This document shows positions 25,737 through 35,206 of a stretch of 64,000 nucleotides of DNA, piece by piece. Each line of letters begins with the position of its first letter. Positions within the stretch are counted from its first letter, which is position 1. This DNA is from an uncultured Erysipelotrichaceae bacterium (lineage in GTDB: Bacteria; Bacillota_I; Bacilli_A; Erysipelotrichales; Erysipelotrichaceae). The position numbers were made by a program, and so were the translations under genes. The DNA is taken from assembly GCA_902786245.1 (NCBI GenBank), contig CADABS010000002.1, positions 1 through 64,000 of the forward strand. Direction: 5' to 3'. Under the pieces are notes generated by a model, which was not told the origin of the DNA, did no database searches, and saw only the letters and a list, made by a program, of their open reading frames with translations.

Positions 25737-26687
25737 ATGGAAATTGTACCCGCAGAATATAAAGACATTGCATCGCTGTCCGCATTTGCGTCAAGGATCG
25801 TGCGTGAACATTTCACGCCGCTGATCGGCGCAGAACAGAATGAATATATGATCCGGCGGTTTCAGTCACCGGAAGCACTGCAGGAAGCATTTGAGAGCGG
25901 ATACCGCTACTATTGGGTCAAAGATGACGGAAAGGATGCCGGCTTTCTGGCATATCAGGTCCGTCCCGATCATCTCTATCTGTCCAAGTTCTATACGGAT
26001 GCGCCGTTCCGGGGCAGGCATCTGGCCAAAAAGATGCTGGATTTTGTCATTGCCCGGGCGGAAGAAGAAAACCGCAGCGTGATCCGCCTGAATGTAAACA
26101 AAGACAATGCCGGACCGGTTGCGGTCTACCGGCACCTCGGCTTTGCGGTGACTTCGTTTGAGAAAAACGATATCGGAAACGGATTCGTCATGGACGATTA
26201 TGTCATGGAATATTATCTGAATCATGATTTCCGGATCAAAGACGGTACGGGATATCTGGATGAGATCCGGCAGCTGATCATTGAGTATACGGCATTTCTC
26301 GGCAGAGACCTGAGCTTTCAGGATCTTGAAGGAGAGATGAAAGACCTTGCGGCCAAGTATTCCGGCAGCCAGGGCGAGATCCTTGCGGCAGTGAACCGGC
26401 AGGGAGAAGTAGGCGGATGCGTTGCCTATCACCGCCATAATGACAGCCGCTGTGAGATGAAGCGTCTGTTTGTCCGTCCGCAGTACCGCCGTCTTCATAT
26501 CGGAGATATGCTGGCAGGGGAGATCAAAGCCCATGCCAGGGAAGCAGGCTATACGGAGATGGTACTGGATACGATCGAACCGCTGCAGGCTGCGATCCGC
26601 CTCTATCACAAACAGGGTTTTGCGGAATGCGGAGCATATTATGACAACCCCATGGACGATGTCATTTACATGTCATGTGCGCTTTGA
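25737..26687 (+). CDS. Two-domain GNAT acetyltransferase, 316 aa
   Basis: Two GNAT folds lie in one chain. Domain 1 (about 1-165) has the CoA-binding loop APFRGRHLAKKML and NKDNAGPVAVYRHLGF. Domain 2 (about 175-316) has LFVRPQYRRLHIGDMLAGEI and AAIRLYHKQGF. Both loops keep the Q/RxxG-like pattern; the second is less ideal (RRLHIG). The substrates are unknown; fusion suggests either a diacetylated substrate or one catalytic and one structural half. CGGAGG precedes ATG 25737. The gene probably starts a new transcription unit running into the HAD genes. Confidence 0.85.
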   Translation: MEIVPAEYKDIASLSAFASRIVREHFTPLIGAEQNEYMIRRFQSPEALQEAFESGYRYYWVKDDGKDAGFLAYQVRPDHLYLSKFYTDAPFRGRHLAKKMLDFVIARAEEENRSVIRLNVNKDNAGPVAVYRHLGFAVTSFEKNDIGNGFVMDDYVMEYYLNHDFRIKDGTGYLDEIRQLIIEYTAFLGRDLSFQDLEGEMKDLAAKYSGSQGEILAAVNRQGEVGGCVAYHRHNDSRCEMKRLFVRPQYRRLHIGDMLAGEIKAHAREAGYTEMVLDTIEPLQAAIRLYHKQGFAECGAYYDNPMDDVIYMSCAL

Positions 26688-26721
26688 TATGGTATGATTT
26701 TGATAAATCAGGAGAATGCTT

Positions 26722-27558
26722 ATGATCGACAGAATTTCAGTTCTGACTGCAGATATTGATGATACACTGTGCCCCAAAGGAGGCACGCTGATGCCTTTGA
26801 CCAGAAGCGCGATCCAGCGCATGCATGCCCAGGGCGTCCTGTTTGGACCGGCCAGCGGCAGACCGATGGACCGGCGGATCCTGGCAAAAGCGGAAGAATG
26901 GGAACTCGGGTTTCCTTTTGACTTTGCCATCGGCATGAACGGCGGCGAACTGTATGACCTGAGCGACGGAACGATCGAGAAGTTCTATCCGCTGCAGCCT
27001 GATCAGATCAGGACGATCGTTGAATTTCTGGAGAAGATGGACCTGAACCCGCTTGTCTATGTCAGCGGCTATGACCATATCGCAGCTCTGCGGATGGATG
27101 ACTTCCTGGCGGATTCGCAGCGGCGCAATCATTCCCATGTCGTCACCGGCGAAGCCCGCTTCATGTATGAAGTTCCGACCGGCAAGATCGAAGTGCATAT
27201 TCTGCCGGAGCAGATGCCGCAGCTGATCGAAGAGGCCGAAAAACATGCCGATCCGGACTGGACATGGGTCAAGACGTTCGAAGGATACGGCCATGTGACG
27301 ATCGAGTTCCTCAATCCCCGTGTCAATAAGGGTGTCGCCCTGAAGCGCTACAGCGAAAAGCACAATATCCCGCTGTCGGAATTCATCGCTTTCGGCGATA
27401 TGGAAAACGATATCGGTCTGCTGCAGGAAGCTGCCTGGGGCGTATGCCTGCTGAACGGATCGGATGCGGTCAAGGCAATTGCGGATGATATTACCGAATA
27501 CGATGTCGCCAATGACGGCGTCGGCAGATATCTGGAAAAACACTGGTTCTCGCGGTGA
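26722..27558 (+). CDS. Cof-type HAD-superfamily phosphatase, 278 aa
   Basis: A HAD hydrolase of subclass IIB. Motif I is TADIDDTLCP (nucleophile Asp and acid/base Asp), motif II GPASGRP, motif III the Lys in NKGVALKRYSE, and motif IV FGDMENDIGLL. The C2 cap domain lies between about residues 80 and 195. Such enzymes dephosphorylate sugar phosphates or cofactors such as FMN or PLP; the substrate is not predictable. ATG 26722 is preferred over ATG 26716 because AGGAG is 7 bases upstream of it. A TGG-TATGAT extended -10 lies at 26690-26698. Confidence 0.88.
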   Translation: MIDRISVLTADIDDTLCPKGGTLMPLTRSAIQRMHAQGVLFGPASGRPMDRRILAKAEEWELGFPFDFAIGMNGGELYDLSDGTIEKFYPLQPDQIRTIVEFLEKMDLNPLVYVSGYDHIAALRMDDFLADSQRRNHSHVVTGEARFMYEVPTGKIEVHILPEQMPQLIEEAEKHADPDWTWVKTFEGYGHVTIEFLNPRVNKGVALKRYSEKHNIPLSEFIAFGDMENDIGLLQEAAWGVCLLNGSDAVKAIADDITEYDVANDGVGRYLEKHWFSR

Positions 27559-27573
27559 ATAGAAGGAGTCATG

Positions 27574-27840
27574 ATGGACAGGATCACATTTGATTTTGAA
27601 AATGAGACGATTCGGATCGAAAACAACGATGTGCGCTATGAGCAGCCGGTACCCGGACTCAGGGAAAGCAAGGGACGGATCCTGATGAATGCCGGGATCA
27701 TGACCCTGGATATGGAAGACATGAAGCAGATCGTCGAAGACTTCCAGAACGGCGTCATCGATCAGGAAGAGTTCGCCGAGCGTACATTTGAAGTCATCAT
27801 GGATACGGTGAAATCGCAGCTTCATGATGAACTGAACTGA
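27574..27840 (+). CDS. Hypothetical small acidic protein, 88 aa
   Basis: A short soluble acidic protein beginning MDRITFDFENETIRIENND. It has no signal peptide, cysteines or membrane helix. Predicted structure is a beta-rich first half and a helical second half (MEDMKQIVEDFQNG). AAGGAG is placed 5 bases before ATG 27574, better than ATG 27571. It is 15 bases after the Cof phosphatase gene and ends in a terminator, so it is cotranscribed with that gene. I recognise no family; codon use resembles the neighbours, so it is probably real. Confidence 0.65.
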   Translation: MDRITFDFENETIRIENNDVRYEQPVPGLRESKGRILMNAGIMTLDMEDMKQIVEDFQNGVIDQEEFAERTFEVIMDTVKSQLHDELN

Positions 27841-27842
27841 AC

Positions 27843-27865
27843 GGATGCACTGCGCATCCTTTTTT
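27843..27865 (+). terminator. Terminator after the small acidic protein gene
   Basis: GGATGC and GCATCC flank ACTGC, followed by six T. It lies immediately before the next HAD gene, whose ribosome binding site follows the T-run. Confidence 0.75.
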
Positions 27866-27877
27866 GCGGAGAAATAT

Positions 27878-28549
27878 ATGAAAAAGATAAGCACGGTGAT
27901 CTTCGATGTGGACGGAACCCTGCTCAATACCGAACAGCTCTGGGGCGAAGCCTGGCAGATGATTGCGGACAGGTATGACTGTCCTTCCTTCCGCCATGAC
28001 TATGTCACAGGCATTTCCGGAAAGCAGCTGGAAAAGGTCCTGAAGGAACATACCCCGGATATTCCGGATGAACAGAGAGAAAAGATGCTGAAAGAGGCCA
28101 GAGAAACCGGCATGTCACTGATCAGAGAACATGTACAGGCACTGCCCGGTGTCATGGAAACACTGCAGGAATTGAAAAAGGACGGATACCGGCTGGCGGC
28201 TGCCACATCGACACCCCGGTCTCTGACCATGGAAAGACTGGCTAAGACAGATCTTCTGCCATGGTTTGAGGAAATGATCTGCGGCGATGAAGTATCCGCG
28301 AAAAAGCCGGATCCGGAAATCTATGTAAAAATTATGGCAAAGATGCATGTCTCAGCGGCGGAAACGGCAGTGATCGAAGATACATCCTTCGGTGTGGAAG
28401 CGGCCTGGCGGGCCGGCTGCGATGTCATCATGGTGCCGTCTGTCAATCCTGCCTCACAGGCAGACAGACAGCGGGCGGTGAAGACGGTTTCCGGGATGTC
28501 CCCTGCACTGGCGGAAATCCGTACTTTATACGCTCCGGCAGGACAGTAA
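27878..28549 (+). CDS. HAD-superfamily hydrolase, beta-phosphoglucomutase-like, 223 aa
   Basis: HAD subclass IA with a helical C1 cap. Motif I is VIFDVDGTLLNTE, motif II AAATSTP, motif III SAKKPDPEIY, and motif IV VIEDTSFGVEAA. The second Asp after the nucleophile (DVD) fits phosphatases and phosphoglucomutases. The general role is dephosphorylation or isomerisation of a sugar phosphate. The start is at ATG 27878, after GCGGAG. No clear terminator follows; the downstream 115 bases carry the nifJ promoter. Confidence 0.87.
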   Translation: MKKISTVIFDVDGTLLNTEQLWGEAWQMIADRYDCPSFRHDYVTGISGKQLEKVLKEHTPDIPDEQREKMLKEARETGMSLIREHVQALPGVMETLQELKKDGYRLAAATSTPRSLTMERLAKTDLLPWFEEMICGDEVSAKKPDPEIYVKIMAKMHVSAAETAVIEDTSFGVEAAWRAGCDVIMVPSVNPASQADRQRAVKTVSGMSPALAEIRTLYAPAGQ

Positions 28550-28633
28550 AAAAAATTTTGATTGTATGGCGGCTGTGCGGAAATGTCAATGTGAATGTGT
28601 GAAAGCTCTATATATTTTTAGGGTTTGCTGGAG

Positions 28634-28639
28634 TATAAT
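28634..28639 (+). promoter_or_regulatory. -10 box (TATAAT) of nifJ
   Basis: A perfect TATAAT sits 25 bases before the nifJ ATG, within an AT-rich block (28607-28645). No consensus -35 is seen at the right distance. A TGTGAATGTGTGAA element just upstream could be a regulator site, but this is weak. Confidence 0.55.
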
Positions 28640-28664
28640 ATAACAGGCAAAAACAGGAGGAAAT

Positions 28665-31600
28665 ATGAGTACTGAAAACAAAAAGGTTTTCGAAGCCATG
28701 GATGGCAATACTGCGACTGCTCACAGCGCGTATGCGTTTACAGAAGTTGCCGGTATTTATCCCATCACTCCGTCATCACCGATGGCGGAAAATGTCGATG
28801 CTTGGGCGACTGCAGGACGTACCAATGTATTCGGCGACAAGGTAAAAGTAGTTGAAATGCAGGCTGAAGGCGGCGCTGCCGGCGCTGTTCACGGTGCTCT
28901 GCAGGCAGGTGCTCTGGCTGCTACATTCACAGCATCCCAGGGTCTGCTGCTGATGATCCCGAACCTGTACAAACTGAAGGGTGAATTACTGCCGGGTGTC
29001 GTTCATGTTGCGGCAAGATCTCTTGCTACACATACACTGAGCATCTTCGGCGACCACCAGGACGTTTATGCATGCCGTCAGACCGGTATAGTCATGATGT
29101 GCTCGCACTCCGTTCAGGACTGTATGGACCTGGCCGGCGCAGCGCACCTGATCGCCATTGACGGTTCTGTACCTGTCATGCACTTCTTCGACGGTTTCCG
29201 TACTTCTCACGAAATCGACAAGATCGAAGTCATGGACTATGACTTCCTGAAATCTCTGCTCCCGATGGACAAGGTCGAAGCATTCCGCAAGAAGGCTCTG
29301 AACCCGCACGGAAACGCAATTACCCGCGGCGGCTCCCAGAACGATGACATCTACTTCCAGGCTGCTGAAGCACAGAACAAGCATTATGAAGCAGTTCCGG
29401 ATATCGCTGCCAAGTACTTCAAGGCAATCAGCGATCATACGGGCCGTGAATATGCTCCGTTCGTATATGTCGGCGCACCGGATGCTGAGCGCGTCATCAT
29501 CGCTATGGGCTCTGTCACAGATACAATCACAGAAACGATCAACACGCTCGTTGCCCGCGGCGAAAAGGTCGGTCTGATCAAGGTTTATCTGTACCGTCCG
29601 TTCTCCCAGAAGTATCTGGAATCCGTACTGCCGGCAACTGTCAAGAAGATCGCTGTTCTCGACCGTTCCAAGGAACAGGGCGCAAGAGAACCGCTGTATC
29701 TGGATGTCTGCTATGCACTGCGCAAGCACACAGATCTGACAATCGTAGGCGGCCGTTACGGTCTGTCCTCCAAGGACACGAACCCTTCGCACATCAATGC
29801 AGTTTATGAAGAACTGAAGAAGGATGAACCGAAGGAAGAATTCACGATCGGCATCGAAGACGATGTAACAAATCTGTCTCTGGCACCGGTTGATATCACG
29901 GTTGATGCGGATTACACAAGCTGTCTGTTCTATGGTCTGGGTTCCGACGGTACTGTCGGTGCAAACAAGAGCACTGTCAAGATCATCGGCAACAACACGG
30001 ATCTGTACTCTCAGGCATATTTCGCATATGACTCCAAGAAGGCCGGCGGCGTTACACGTTCGCATCTGCGTTTCGGCAAGAGCCCGATCCACAGCCCGTA
30101 CTATATCAACAAGGCTGACTTTATTTCCTGCTCACTGGAATCCTACTGCTATAAGTTCGATATGATCCGCGACCTGAAGGAAGGCGGAACATTCCTGCTC
30201 AACACCACTATGGACGCTTCCGAAGTTGAAAACAGACTTCCGAACCGTCTGCTGGCTCAGCTGGCAAAGAAGAAGGCGAAGTTCTATATCATTAACGCCA
30301 ACCAGATTGCTCTGGAAACACATATGGGCCGTCATACAAATACGATCCTGCAGAGTGCATTCTTCGCTCTGAATGAACAGATCATGCCGTATGACAAGTC
30401 TGTCGAACTGATGAAGGACAGTGCCCGTCACACATATGCCCGTAAGGGTGAAGATGTTGTAAACAACAACATCGCTGCCATCGACAGAGGCAAGAGCGGT
30501 CTCGTTGAGATCGAAGTCAAGCCGGAATGGGAGAATCTGACTTACAATGCATCCCTGATCATCCCGACAGGCGATGAATACTTCGATAACAACCTGCAGA
30601 GAATCAACTCTCTGGAAGGCTATGACATGCCTGTTTCTTCCTTCCTGAAGTACGGTGTTCTCGACGGATCCATTCCGGAGAATGTCGCATTCCGTGAGAA
30701 GAGAAACATCGCTGCGCAGGTTCCGGTATGGGATGCTGCAAAGTGCGTTGAGTGCGGTCAGTGTGCATTCGCATGTCCGCATGCTACGATCCGTCCGTTC
30801 CTGCTGACACCGGAAGAAGCTGCCAAGGCGAAGGAAATCGCTGAAGCCAACGGCGTTGACTTCCAGACAAAGGAACCGACACCTCTGTACAAGGGTGCCA
30901 AGGATGACGGTCTGGTTTACAGAATCCAGCTGTCCACAATGAACTGCGTAGGCTGCGGCGTATGTCTGACAGTATGTCCGACAAAGGCTCTGAGTGCGGC
31001 AGATGTCGTTACACAGACAAACCAGGAACCGGTCGCAGATTATCTGTACAAGGAAACAGAGTACAAGCCGCAGTATGTTGCCAACAGCAACACTGTTCAG
31101 GCAGTTTCTCTGATGATGCCTTACTTCGAAGTCAGCGGATGCTGCCCGGGCTGCGGCGAAGCTCCGTACTACAGACTGGCTTCCCAGCTGTTCGGCAAAG
31201 ACATGCTCGTTGCCAACGCTACCGGCTGTACAATGATCTACTGCTCGTCCACACCTTCCACACCGTTCGTAACGGATAAGGATGACAATGGTGTCGCATG
31301 GGCTAACTCGCTGTTCGAAGACAACGCTGAATACGGCTTCGGTATGGCAATTGCACAGTCCTACAAGTCCTCCAAGATCCTCAAGGTCATGGAAGACAAC
31401 CTCGATGCAGTTGAGCCTGAACTGAAGGCTTGCTTCGAGACATACATGGCTGCCAAGGATGACAGAGATGCACAGAGAGCTGTCAAGGACAAGCTCGTCG
31501 CTGCTGTCAAGGCTTCCTCCAATGAGAACGTCAAGGTTCTCCTGGATATGGAAAGAGATCTCGTCGGCAAGTCCGTATGGATCGTCGGCGGTGACGGATG

Positions 31601-32222
31601 GGCATATGATATCGGCTACGGCGGACTTGATCATGTCATGGCAAACAACCTGAATGTCAACGTTCTCGTACTGGATACAGAAGTCTACTCCAACACAGGC
31701 GGACAGTCCTCCAAGTCTTCCCAGGCTGCTTCCATCGCGAAGTTCGCTGCCGGCGGCAAGGCTATGGCTAAGAAGGACCTCGGACAGATCGTTATGGAAT
31801 ACGGTCACTGCTATGTCGCATCCGTATCCATGGGCGCTAACCAGATGCAGACGATCAAGGCTCTGAAAGAAGCTGAAAGCTATGACGGACCTTCCATCGT
31901 TATCGCATACTGCCCGTGTGCTGAACAGGGTATCAAGGGCGGTCTGGTCAAGGCACCGCTGGTACAGAAGGCAGCTGTTGAATGCGGCTATGTCACACTG
32001 TACCGTTATGACCCGCGTCTTGAAAAACCGCTGCAGATCGATTCCAAGGAACCGAACTGGGACAAGTTCCATGACTTCCTGATGAACGAGGCTCGTTACT
32101 TCAACCTGCCGAAGATCAGAGGAACAGAAGCTGCGGAAGAAGCATTCGCAAAGACGCTGTCTGATGCAAAGACACGTTACACGAAGCTCGTCAACAAGGC
32201 TAAGATCCAGGACGCTGAATAA
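28665..32222 (+). CDS. nifJ: Pyruvate:ferredoxin (flavodoxin) oxidoreductase, single-chain, 1185 aa
   Basis: Converts pyruvate and CoA to acetyl-CoA and CO2, reducing ferredoxin; the central step of anaerobic fermentation, in the cytoplasm. Domain order is complete: the pyruvate-binding N-terminal domain (AYAFTEVAGIYPITPSSPMA), the transketolase-C-like domain II, the gamma domain, two [4Fe-4S] motifs CVECGQCAFACP (about 693) and CVGCGVCLTVCP (about 760), the proximal cluster cysteines CCPGCGE (about 825), and the TPP site GDGWAYDIGYGG (about 975) with SNTGGQSSKSS. AGGAGG precedes the ATG. Codon use is visibly different from neighbours, with many GCT and GTT codons, as in highly expressed genes. 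Single-gene unit closed by a terminator. Confidence 0.97.
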   Translation: MSTENKKVFEAMDGNTATAHSAYAFTEVAGIYPITPSSPMAENVDAWATAGRTNVFGDKVKVVEMQAEGGAAGAVHGALQAGALAATFTASQGLLLMIPNLYKLKGELLPGVVHVAARSLATHTLSIFGDHQDVYACRQTGIVMMCSHSVQDCMDLAGAAHLIAIDGSVPVMHFFDGFRTSHEIDKIEVMDYDFLKSLLPMDKVEAFRKKALNPHGNAITRGGSQNDDIYFQAAEAQNKHYEAVPDIAAKYFKAISDHTGREYAPFVYVGAPDAERVIIAMGSVTDTITETINTLVARGEKVGLIKVYLYRPFSQKYLESVLPATVKKIAVLDRSKEQGAREPLYLDVCYALRKHTDLTIVGGRYGLSSKDTNPSHINAVYEELKKDEPKEEFTIGIEDDVTNLSLAPVDITVDADYTSCLFYGLGSDGTVGANKSTVKIIGNNTDLYSQAYFAYDSKKAGGVTRSHLRFGKSPIHSPYYINKADFISCSLESYCYKFDMIRDLKEGGTFLLNTTMDASEVENRLPNRLLAQLAKKKAKFYIINANQIALETHMGRHTNTILQSAFFALNEQIMPYDKSVELMKDSARHTYARKGEDVVNNNIAAIDRGKSGLVEIEVKPEWENLTYNASLIIPTGDEYFDNNLQRINSLEGYDMPVSSFLKYGVLDGSIPENVAFREKRNIAAQVPVWDAAKCVECGQCAFACPHATIRPFLLTPEEAAKAKEIAEANGVDFQTKEPTPLYKGAKDDGLVYRIQLSTMNCVGCGVCLTVCPTKALSAADVVTQTNQEPVADYLYKETEYKPQYVANSNTVQAVSLMMPYFEVSGCCPGCGEAPYYRLASQLFGKDMLVANATGCTMIYCSSTPSTPFVTDKDDNGVAWANSLFEDNAEYGFGMAIAQSYKSSKILKVMEDNLDAVEPELKACFETYMAAKDDRDAQRAVKDKLVAAVKASSNENVKVLLDMERDLVGKSVWIVGGDGWAYDIGYGGLDHVMANNLNVNVLVLDTEVYSNTGGQSSKSSQAASIAKFAAGGKAMAKKDLGQIVMEYGHCYVASVSMGANQMQTIKALKEAESYDGPSIVIAYCPCAEQGIKGGLVKAPLVQKAAVECGYVTLYRYDPRLEKPLQIDSKEPNWDKFHDFLMNEARYFNLPKIRGTEAAEEAFAKTLSDAKTRYTKLVNKAKIQDAE

Positions 32223-32245
32223 GCGCATCTGAATGAATCAGACAG

Positions 32246-32274
32246 GAGACAGTCAGAAATGGCTGTCTCTTTTT
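32246..32274 (+). terminator. Terminator after nifJ
   Basis: GAGACAG (32246-32252) pairs with CTGTCTC (32263-32269), followed by TTTTT. Confidence 0.88.
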
Positions 32275-32348
32275 CTGTATGTGTTTTCTGCGGTTCATAT
32301 GATTCGTACGGGATATGAAACTGTGGCATAATGATGCAGGAAAGAAGA

Positions 32349-34121
32349 ATGATTATGAAAGTACTGTTCTGGATATTTTTTGTTCTGCTGAACTGTCTGT
32401 TTACAGCTGTTCTTGAACTGAATAAAAATACGATGCCCGGCTGGGTGATGCTTGTCACCTGGATCATTGTCTGGCTGCTGTTCTACCGCAGAAGGGTTGT
32501 GCATATGCAATGGTTTGTGAAAGGTCTTGCCTGGATCAGCTATATCGGTGTATTCGCATTGATTCTCCGGCTGACATGGCCTCCGGTCAGGGCAGTGCCG
32601 GCTGTGAATCATAAGAATCCCGTTTCAACAGATGTCTATGAAACACAGTACGGTCCGGTATCCGGCGTCTTCAGTCAGGATCAGAGTATTGAGGTATTTG
32701 CGGGTATCCCGTATGCAGCGCCGCCGGTGGATGAACTGCGCTGGAAAGCACCGCAGGATCCGGAATCCTGGACAGAAGTACGGGTCTGCGATCATTTCGC
32801 GCCGATGTCGATGCAGAGCACGAATCTGCCGATCTATAACTCACTGGCACAGATCATCGGCTGCCACGATTATCAGATTTCTCTGCATGACAATTACCGG
32901 GAACCGGTATCCGAAGACAGTCTGTATCTGAATATATGGAAACCGGCAGGGGATGTGAAGGACTGTCCGGTGGCTGTCTATATTCATGGCGGATCGCTGC
33001 AGACAGGACAGCCATGGTATGCGGACTACAGCGGTGAAGGCTATGCGAAGGACGGTGTCATCTGTGTCAATATGGGCTACCGTCTCGGTGTGTTCGGATT
33101 CCTTGCGGATGAACAGGCTCTGAAAGAAGACGGAACCTCCGGCAATTACGGTCTGCTCGATCAGATCAAGGCGCTGCAGTGGGTCAAAGACAATATCGCA
33201 TCGTTCGGCGGCGATCCGGACAATGTCACGGTCATCGGCGAATCCGCCGGTGCGGTATGCGTGGACGCATTATGCGTCAGTCCATTGGCATCCGGTCTGT
33301 TTGACAGAGCCATCCTGGAAAGCAGTACGGTATCTTCCGTACAGCCTCCGCACTCGTACCGGACACTGGAAGAAGCACTGGCATCTTCAAAAGAACTGCT
33401 GGCCCGGTACAATTGTGCATCGCTCGATGATCTGCGGAAAATTCCCGCGGAACAGATCGTCGGGGAACAGGAAACACAGCATCATGTGACCATTGACGGT
33501 ACGGTCCTGCCGGACAGTCCGTATGCGCTGCGCCGGAGCGGCGTGCATAACGAAAGCGCATTGCTGCATGGATTCAATACCGAAGAAAGCGGACCGTTCA
33601 TCATCTTCTCCCATGCGTCCATGAAGAACTACAAAGACAGGATCAGAACCTTTTTCGGTGAATACGCCGATGAAGTACTTGCCCTGTATCCGGCGAAGAA
33701 CGATATTGAAGCAGACCGGTACTGGGCACAGATCTACGGTGCAGTATTCTTCAATTATTCCCATTACTGCCTGAACCGTCTGGCAGTGGAATCGGATATA
33801 CCGGTCTATGAATATCTGTTCTCAAAGCACAACGGACGTCTTTCGAGCTGGCACAGCGGCGAGATGGTCTATACGTTCGGTGTCATTCCCGAAGGATCGA
33901 AGCTCTATGACGCATATGACCGTCAGCTCAGTGATATAATGCATGCATACTGGGTCCGCTTTGTCACGGACGGTGACCCGAACAGCCCTGATCTGCCTTT
34001 ATGGCAGGTCAATACCGACAGTCAGCGCATGATGGAATTCGGCGATGAAGTGCGGATGATCCATGAACCGTATCTGAAACTGTATGAAATCATGGACCGG
34101 ATGCAGGGATTTGAATCATGA
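32349..34121 (+). CDS. Membrane-anchored type-B carboxylesterase, 590 aa
   Basis: Three membrane helices lie in the first 80 residues (about 3-20, 30-46 and 61-79). A complete carboxylesterase B domain (about 95-585) follows. The oxyanion loop is YIHGGSLQTG, the nucleophile elbow VIGESAGAV (Ser about 299), the acid HGFNTEESGPF (Glu about 410), and the base SSWHSGEM (His about 500). It probably hydrolyses esters outside the cell or at the membrane surface. Type-B esterases with a three-helix anchor are unusual; most are soluble or have a signal peptide. ATG 32349 was chosen because AGGA is 7 bases upstream; ATG 32331 and 32355 are alternatives. The peptidase gene follows after 13 bases. Confidence 0.87.
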   Translation: MIMKVLFWIFFVLLNCLFTAVLELNKNTMPGWVMLVTWIIVWLLFYRRRVVHMQWFVKGLAWISYIGVFALILRLTWPPVRAVPAVNHKNPVSTDVYETQYGPVSGVFSQDQSIEVFAGIPYAAPPVDELRWKAPQDPESWTEVRVCDHFAPMSMQSTNLPIYNSLAQIIGCHDYQISLHDNYREPVSEDSLYLNIWKPAGDVKDCPVAVYIHGGSLQTGQPWYADYSGEGYAKDGVICVNMGYRLGVFGFLADEQALKEDGTSGNYGLLDQIKALQWVKDNIASFGGDPDNVTVIGESAGAVCVDALCVSPLASGLFDRAILESSTVSSVQPPHSYRTLEEALASSKELLARYNCASLDDLRKIPAEQIVGEQETQHHVTIDGTVLPDSPYALRRSGVHNESALLHGFNTEESGPFIIFSHASMKNYKDRIRTFFGEYADEVLALYPAKNDIEADRYWAQIYGAVFFNYSHYCLNRLAVESDIPVYEYLFSKHNGRLSSWHSGEMVYTFGVIPEGSKLYDAYDRQLSDIMHAYWVRFVTDGDPNSPDLPLWQVNTDSQRMMEFGDEVRMIHEPYLKLYEIMDRMQGFES

Positions 34122-34134
34122 AAGGGGAATATCC

Positions 34135-35193
34135 ATGGAAGAACTTCTGAAACAGCTTCTGGAACTGCCCGGGGCCTGCGGTCAGGAACAGGCAGTCATC
34201 TCGTTTATCAAAGACAGACTGAACTCAATAGCAGATGAGATCTGCGTTAACGGGCTCGGCGATCTGATCGTTACGAAAAAAGGCGCCTTTGACGGACCGG
34301 TACTGGCAGTCAGCGCCCATGCGGACGAAGTCGGATTCATTATCAAAAAGATCGAGAAGAACGGACTGCTGCGGTTTGAGAAACTCGGAGGCCATGATGA
34401 CAGGATCCTGCTGTCGCAGAAGGTATTCGTCTGGGGTGAAAACGGGGCACTGCCCGGTGTGATCGGTACGATCAGCGCCCATATGCAGAAGTTTGACAAT
34501 ACTTCTGTGATCCGCCATTACAGAGAACTGTATATCGATATCGGTGCGGCCGATGCCGAAGAAGCAGCTGCGCTGGGTGTCAGGACCGGCGATCAGGTTA
34601 CCTGGGATACACCGTATACAAAAGCAGGAAAGAACCGCGCTTTCGGCCATGCATTTGATGACCGCTGCGGCTGTGCACTGCTGATCAGTGCCTTTGAAAA
34701 TACAGACTTCTCGAAGGTACACGGAACGCTTGTCGGCATTTTCTCGACCCAGGAGGAAGTCGGACTGCGGGGTGCCCATGCGGCTGCGGACACGGTCCAT
34801 GCGGACGTCGCTCTTGCAGTTGATACGACCGCTGTCTCCGATACACCGGAAGCGATGATGGACAATACGCTGGCTCTTGGAAAAGGAGCCGGCATCAAGG
34901 TCATGGACGGCAGTCTTCTGGCCGCAAAGAGCGTCTGGAGATTCATGCAGAAACTGGCGGAAGATAACAGTATTCCGTACCAGATGGAAATCTTCACAGG
35001 TATCGGCACCGATGCCGGTGCACTGCATATGGCAGCCGGCGGCGTGCCTTCCGGTGTCATTTCCGTACCCAGCCGCTATGCCCATTCCAGCATTGAGATG
35101 ATCGACCTTGGCGATTTCAAAGCCTGTGCGGATCTGCTGGAGGCATTCCTGTACGGCATGAAAGAAAAAGAGCAGTTCGGATTTCTGCTCTGA
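34135..35193 (+). CDS. M42-family metallopeptidase (glutamyl aminopeptidase/endoglucanase-like), 352 aa
   Basis: A cytoplasmic di-zinc aminopeptidase that usually assembles as a tetrahedral dodecamer. Motifs are AVSAHADEVGFII (metal His/Asp), HAFDDRCGCALL (bridging Asp), STQEEVGLRGA (catalytic and metal Glu), AVDTTAVSD (Asp) and SRYAHSSIEMI (His). All expected ligands are present. ATG 34135 follows AAAGGGG. It is cotranscribed with the esterase and closed by a terminator at 35207. Confidence 0.9.
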   Translation: MEELLKQLLELPGACGQEQAVISFIKDRLNSIADEICVNGLGDLIVTKKGAFDGPVLAVSAHADEVGFIIKKIEKNGLLRFEKLGGHDDRILLSQKVFVWGENGALPGVIGTISAHMQKFDNTSVIRHYRELYIDIGAADAEEAAALGVRTGDQVTWDTPYTKAGKNRAFGHAFDDRCGCALLISAFENTDFSKVHGTLVGIFSTQEEVGLRGAHAAADTVHADVALAVDTTAVSDTPEAMMDNTLALGKGAGIKVMDGSLLAAKSVWRFMQKLAEDNSIPYQMEIFTGIGTDAGALHMAAGGVPSGVISVPSRYAHSSIEMIDLGDFKACADLLEAFLYGMKEKEQFGFLL

Positions 35194-35206
35194 ATGAAAC
35201 GGTGAA

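Noticed and set aside
28550-28664. Rex-like operator upstream of nifJ (TTGTGAA...TTCACAA)
   Set aside because: Only TGTGAATGTGTGAA is present, a direct rather than inverted arrangement; not enough for a Rex site.
30132-32228. Very long minus-strand open frame (about 698 codons) opposite nifJ
   Set aside because: The + strand has complete PFOR domains and a ribosome binding site; the antisense frame has no recognisable domain and results from the codon bias of nifJ.
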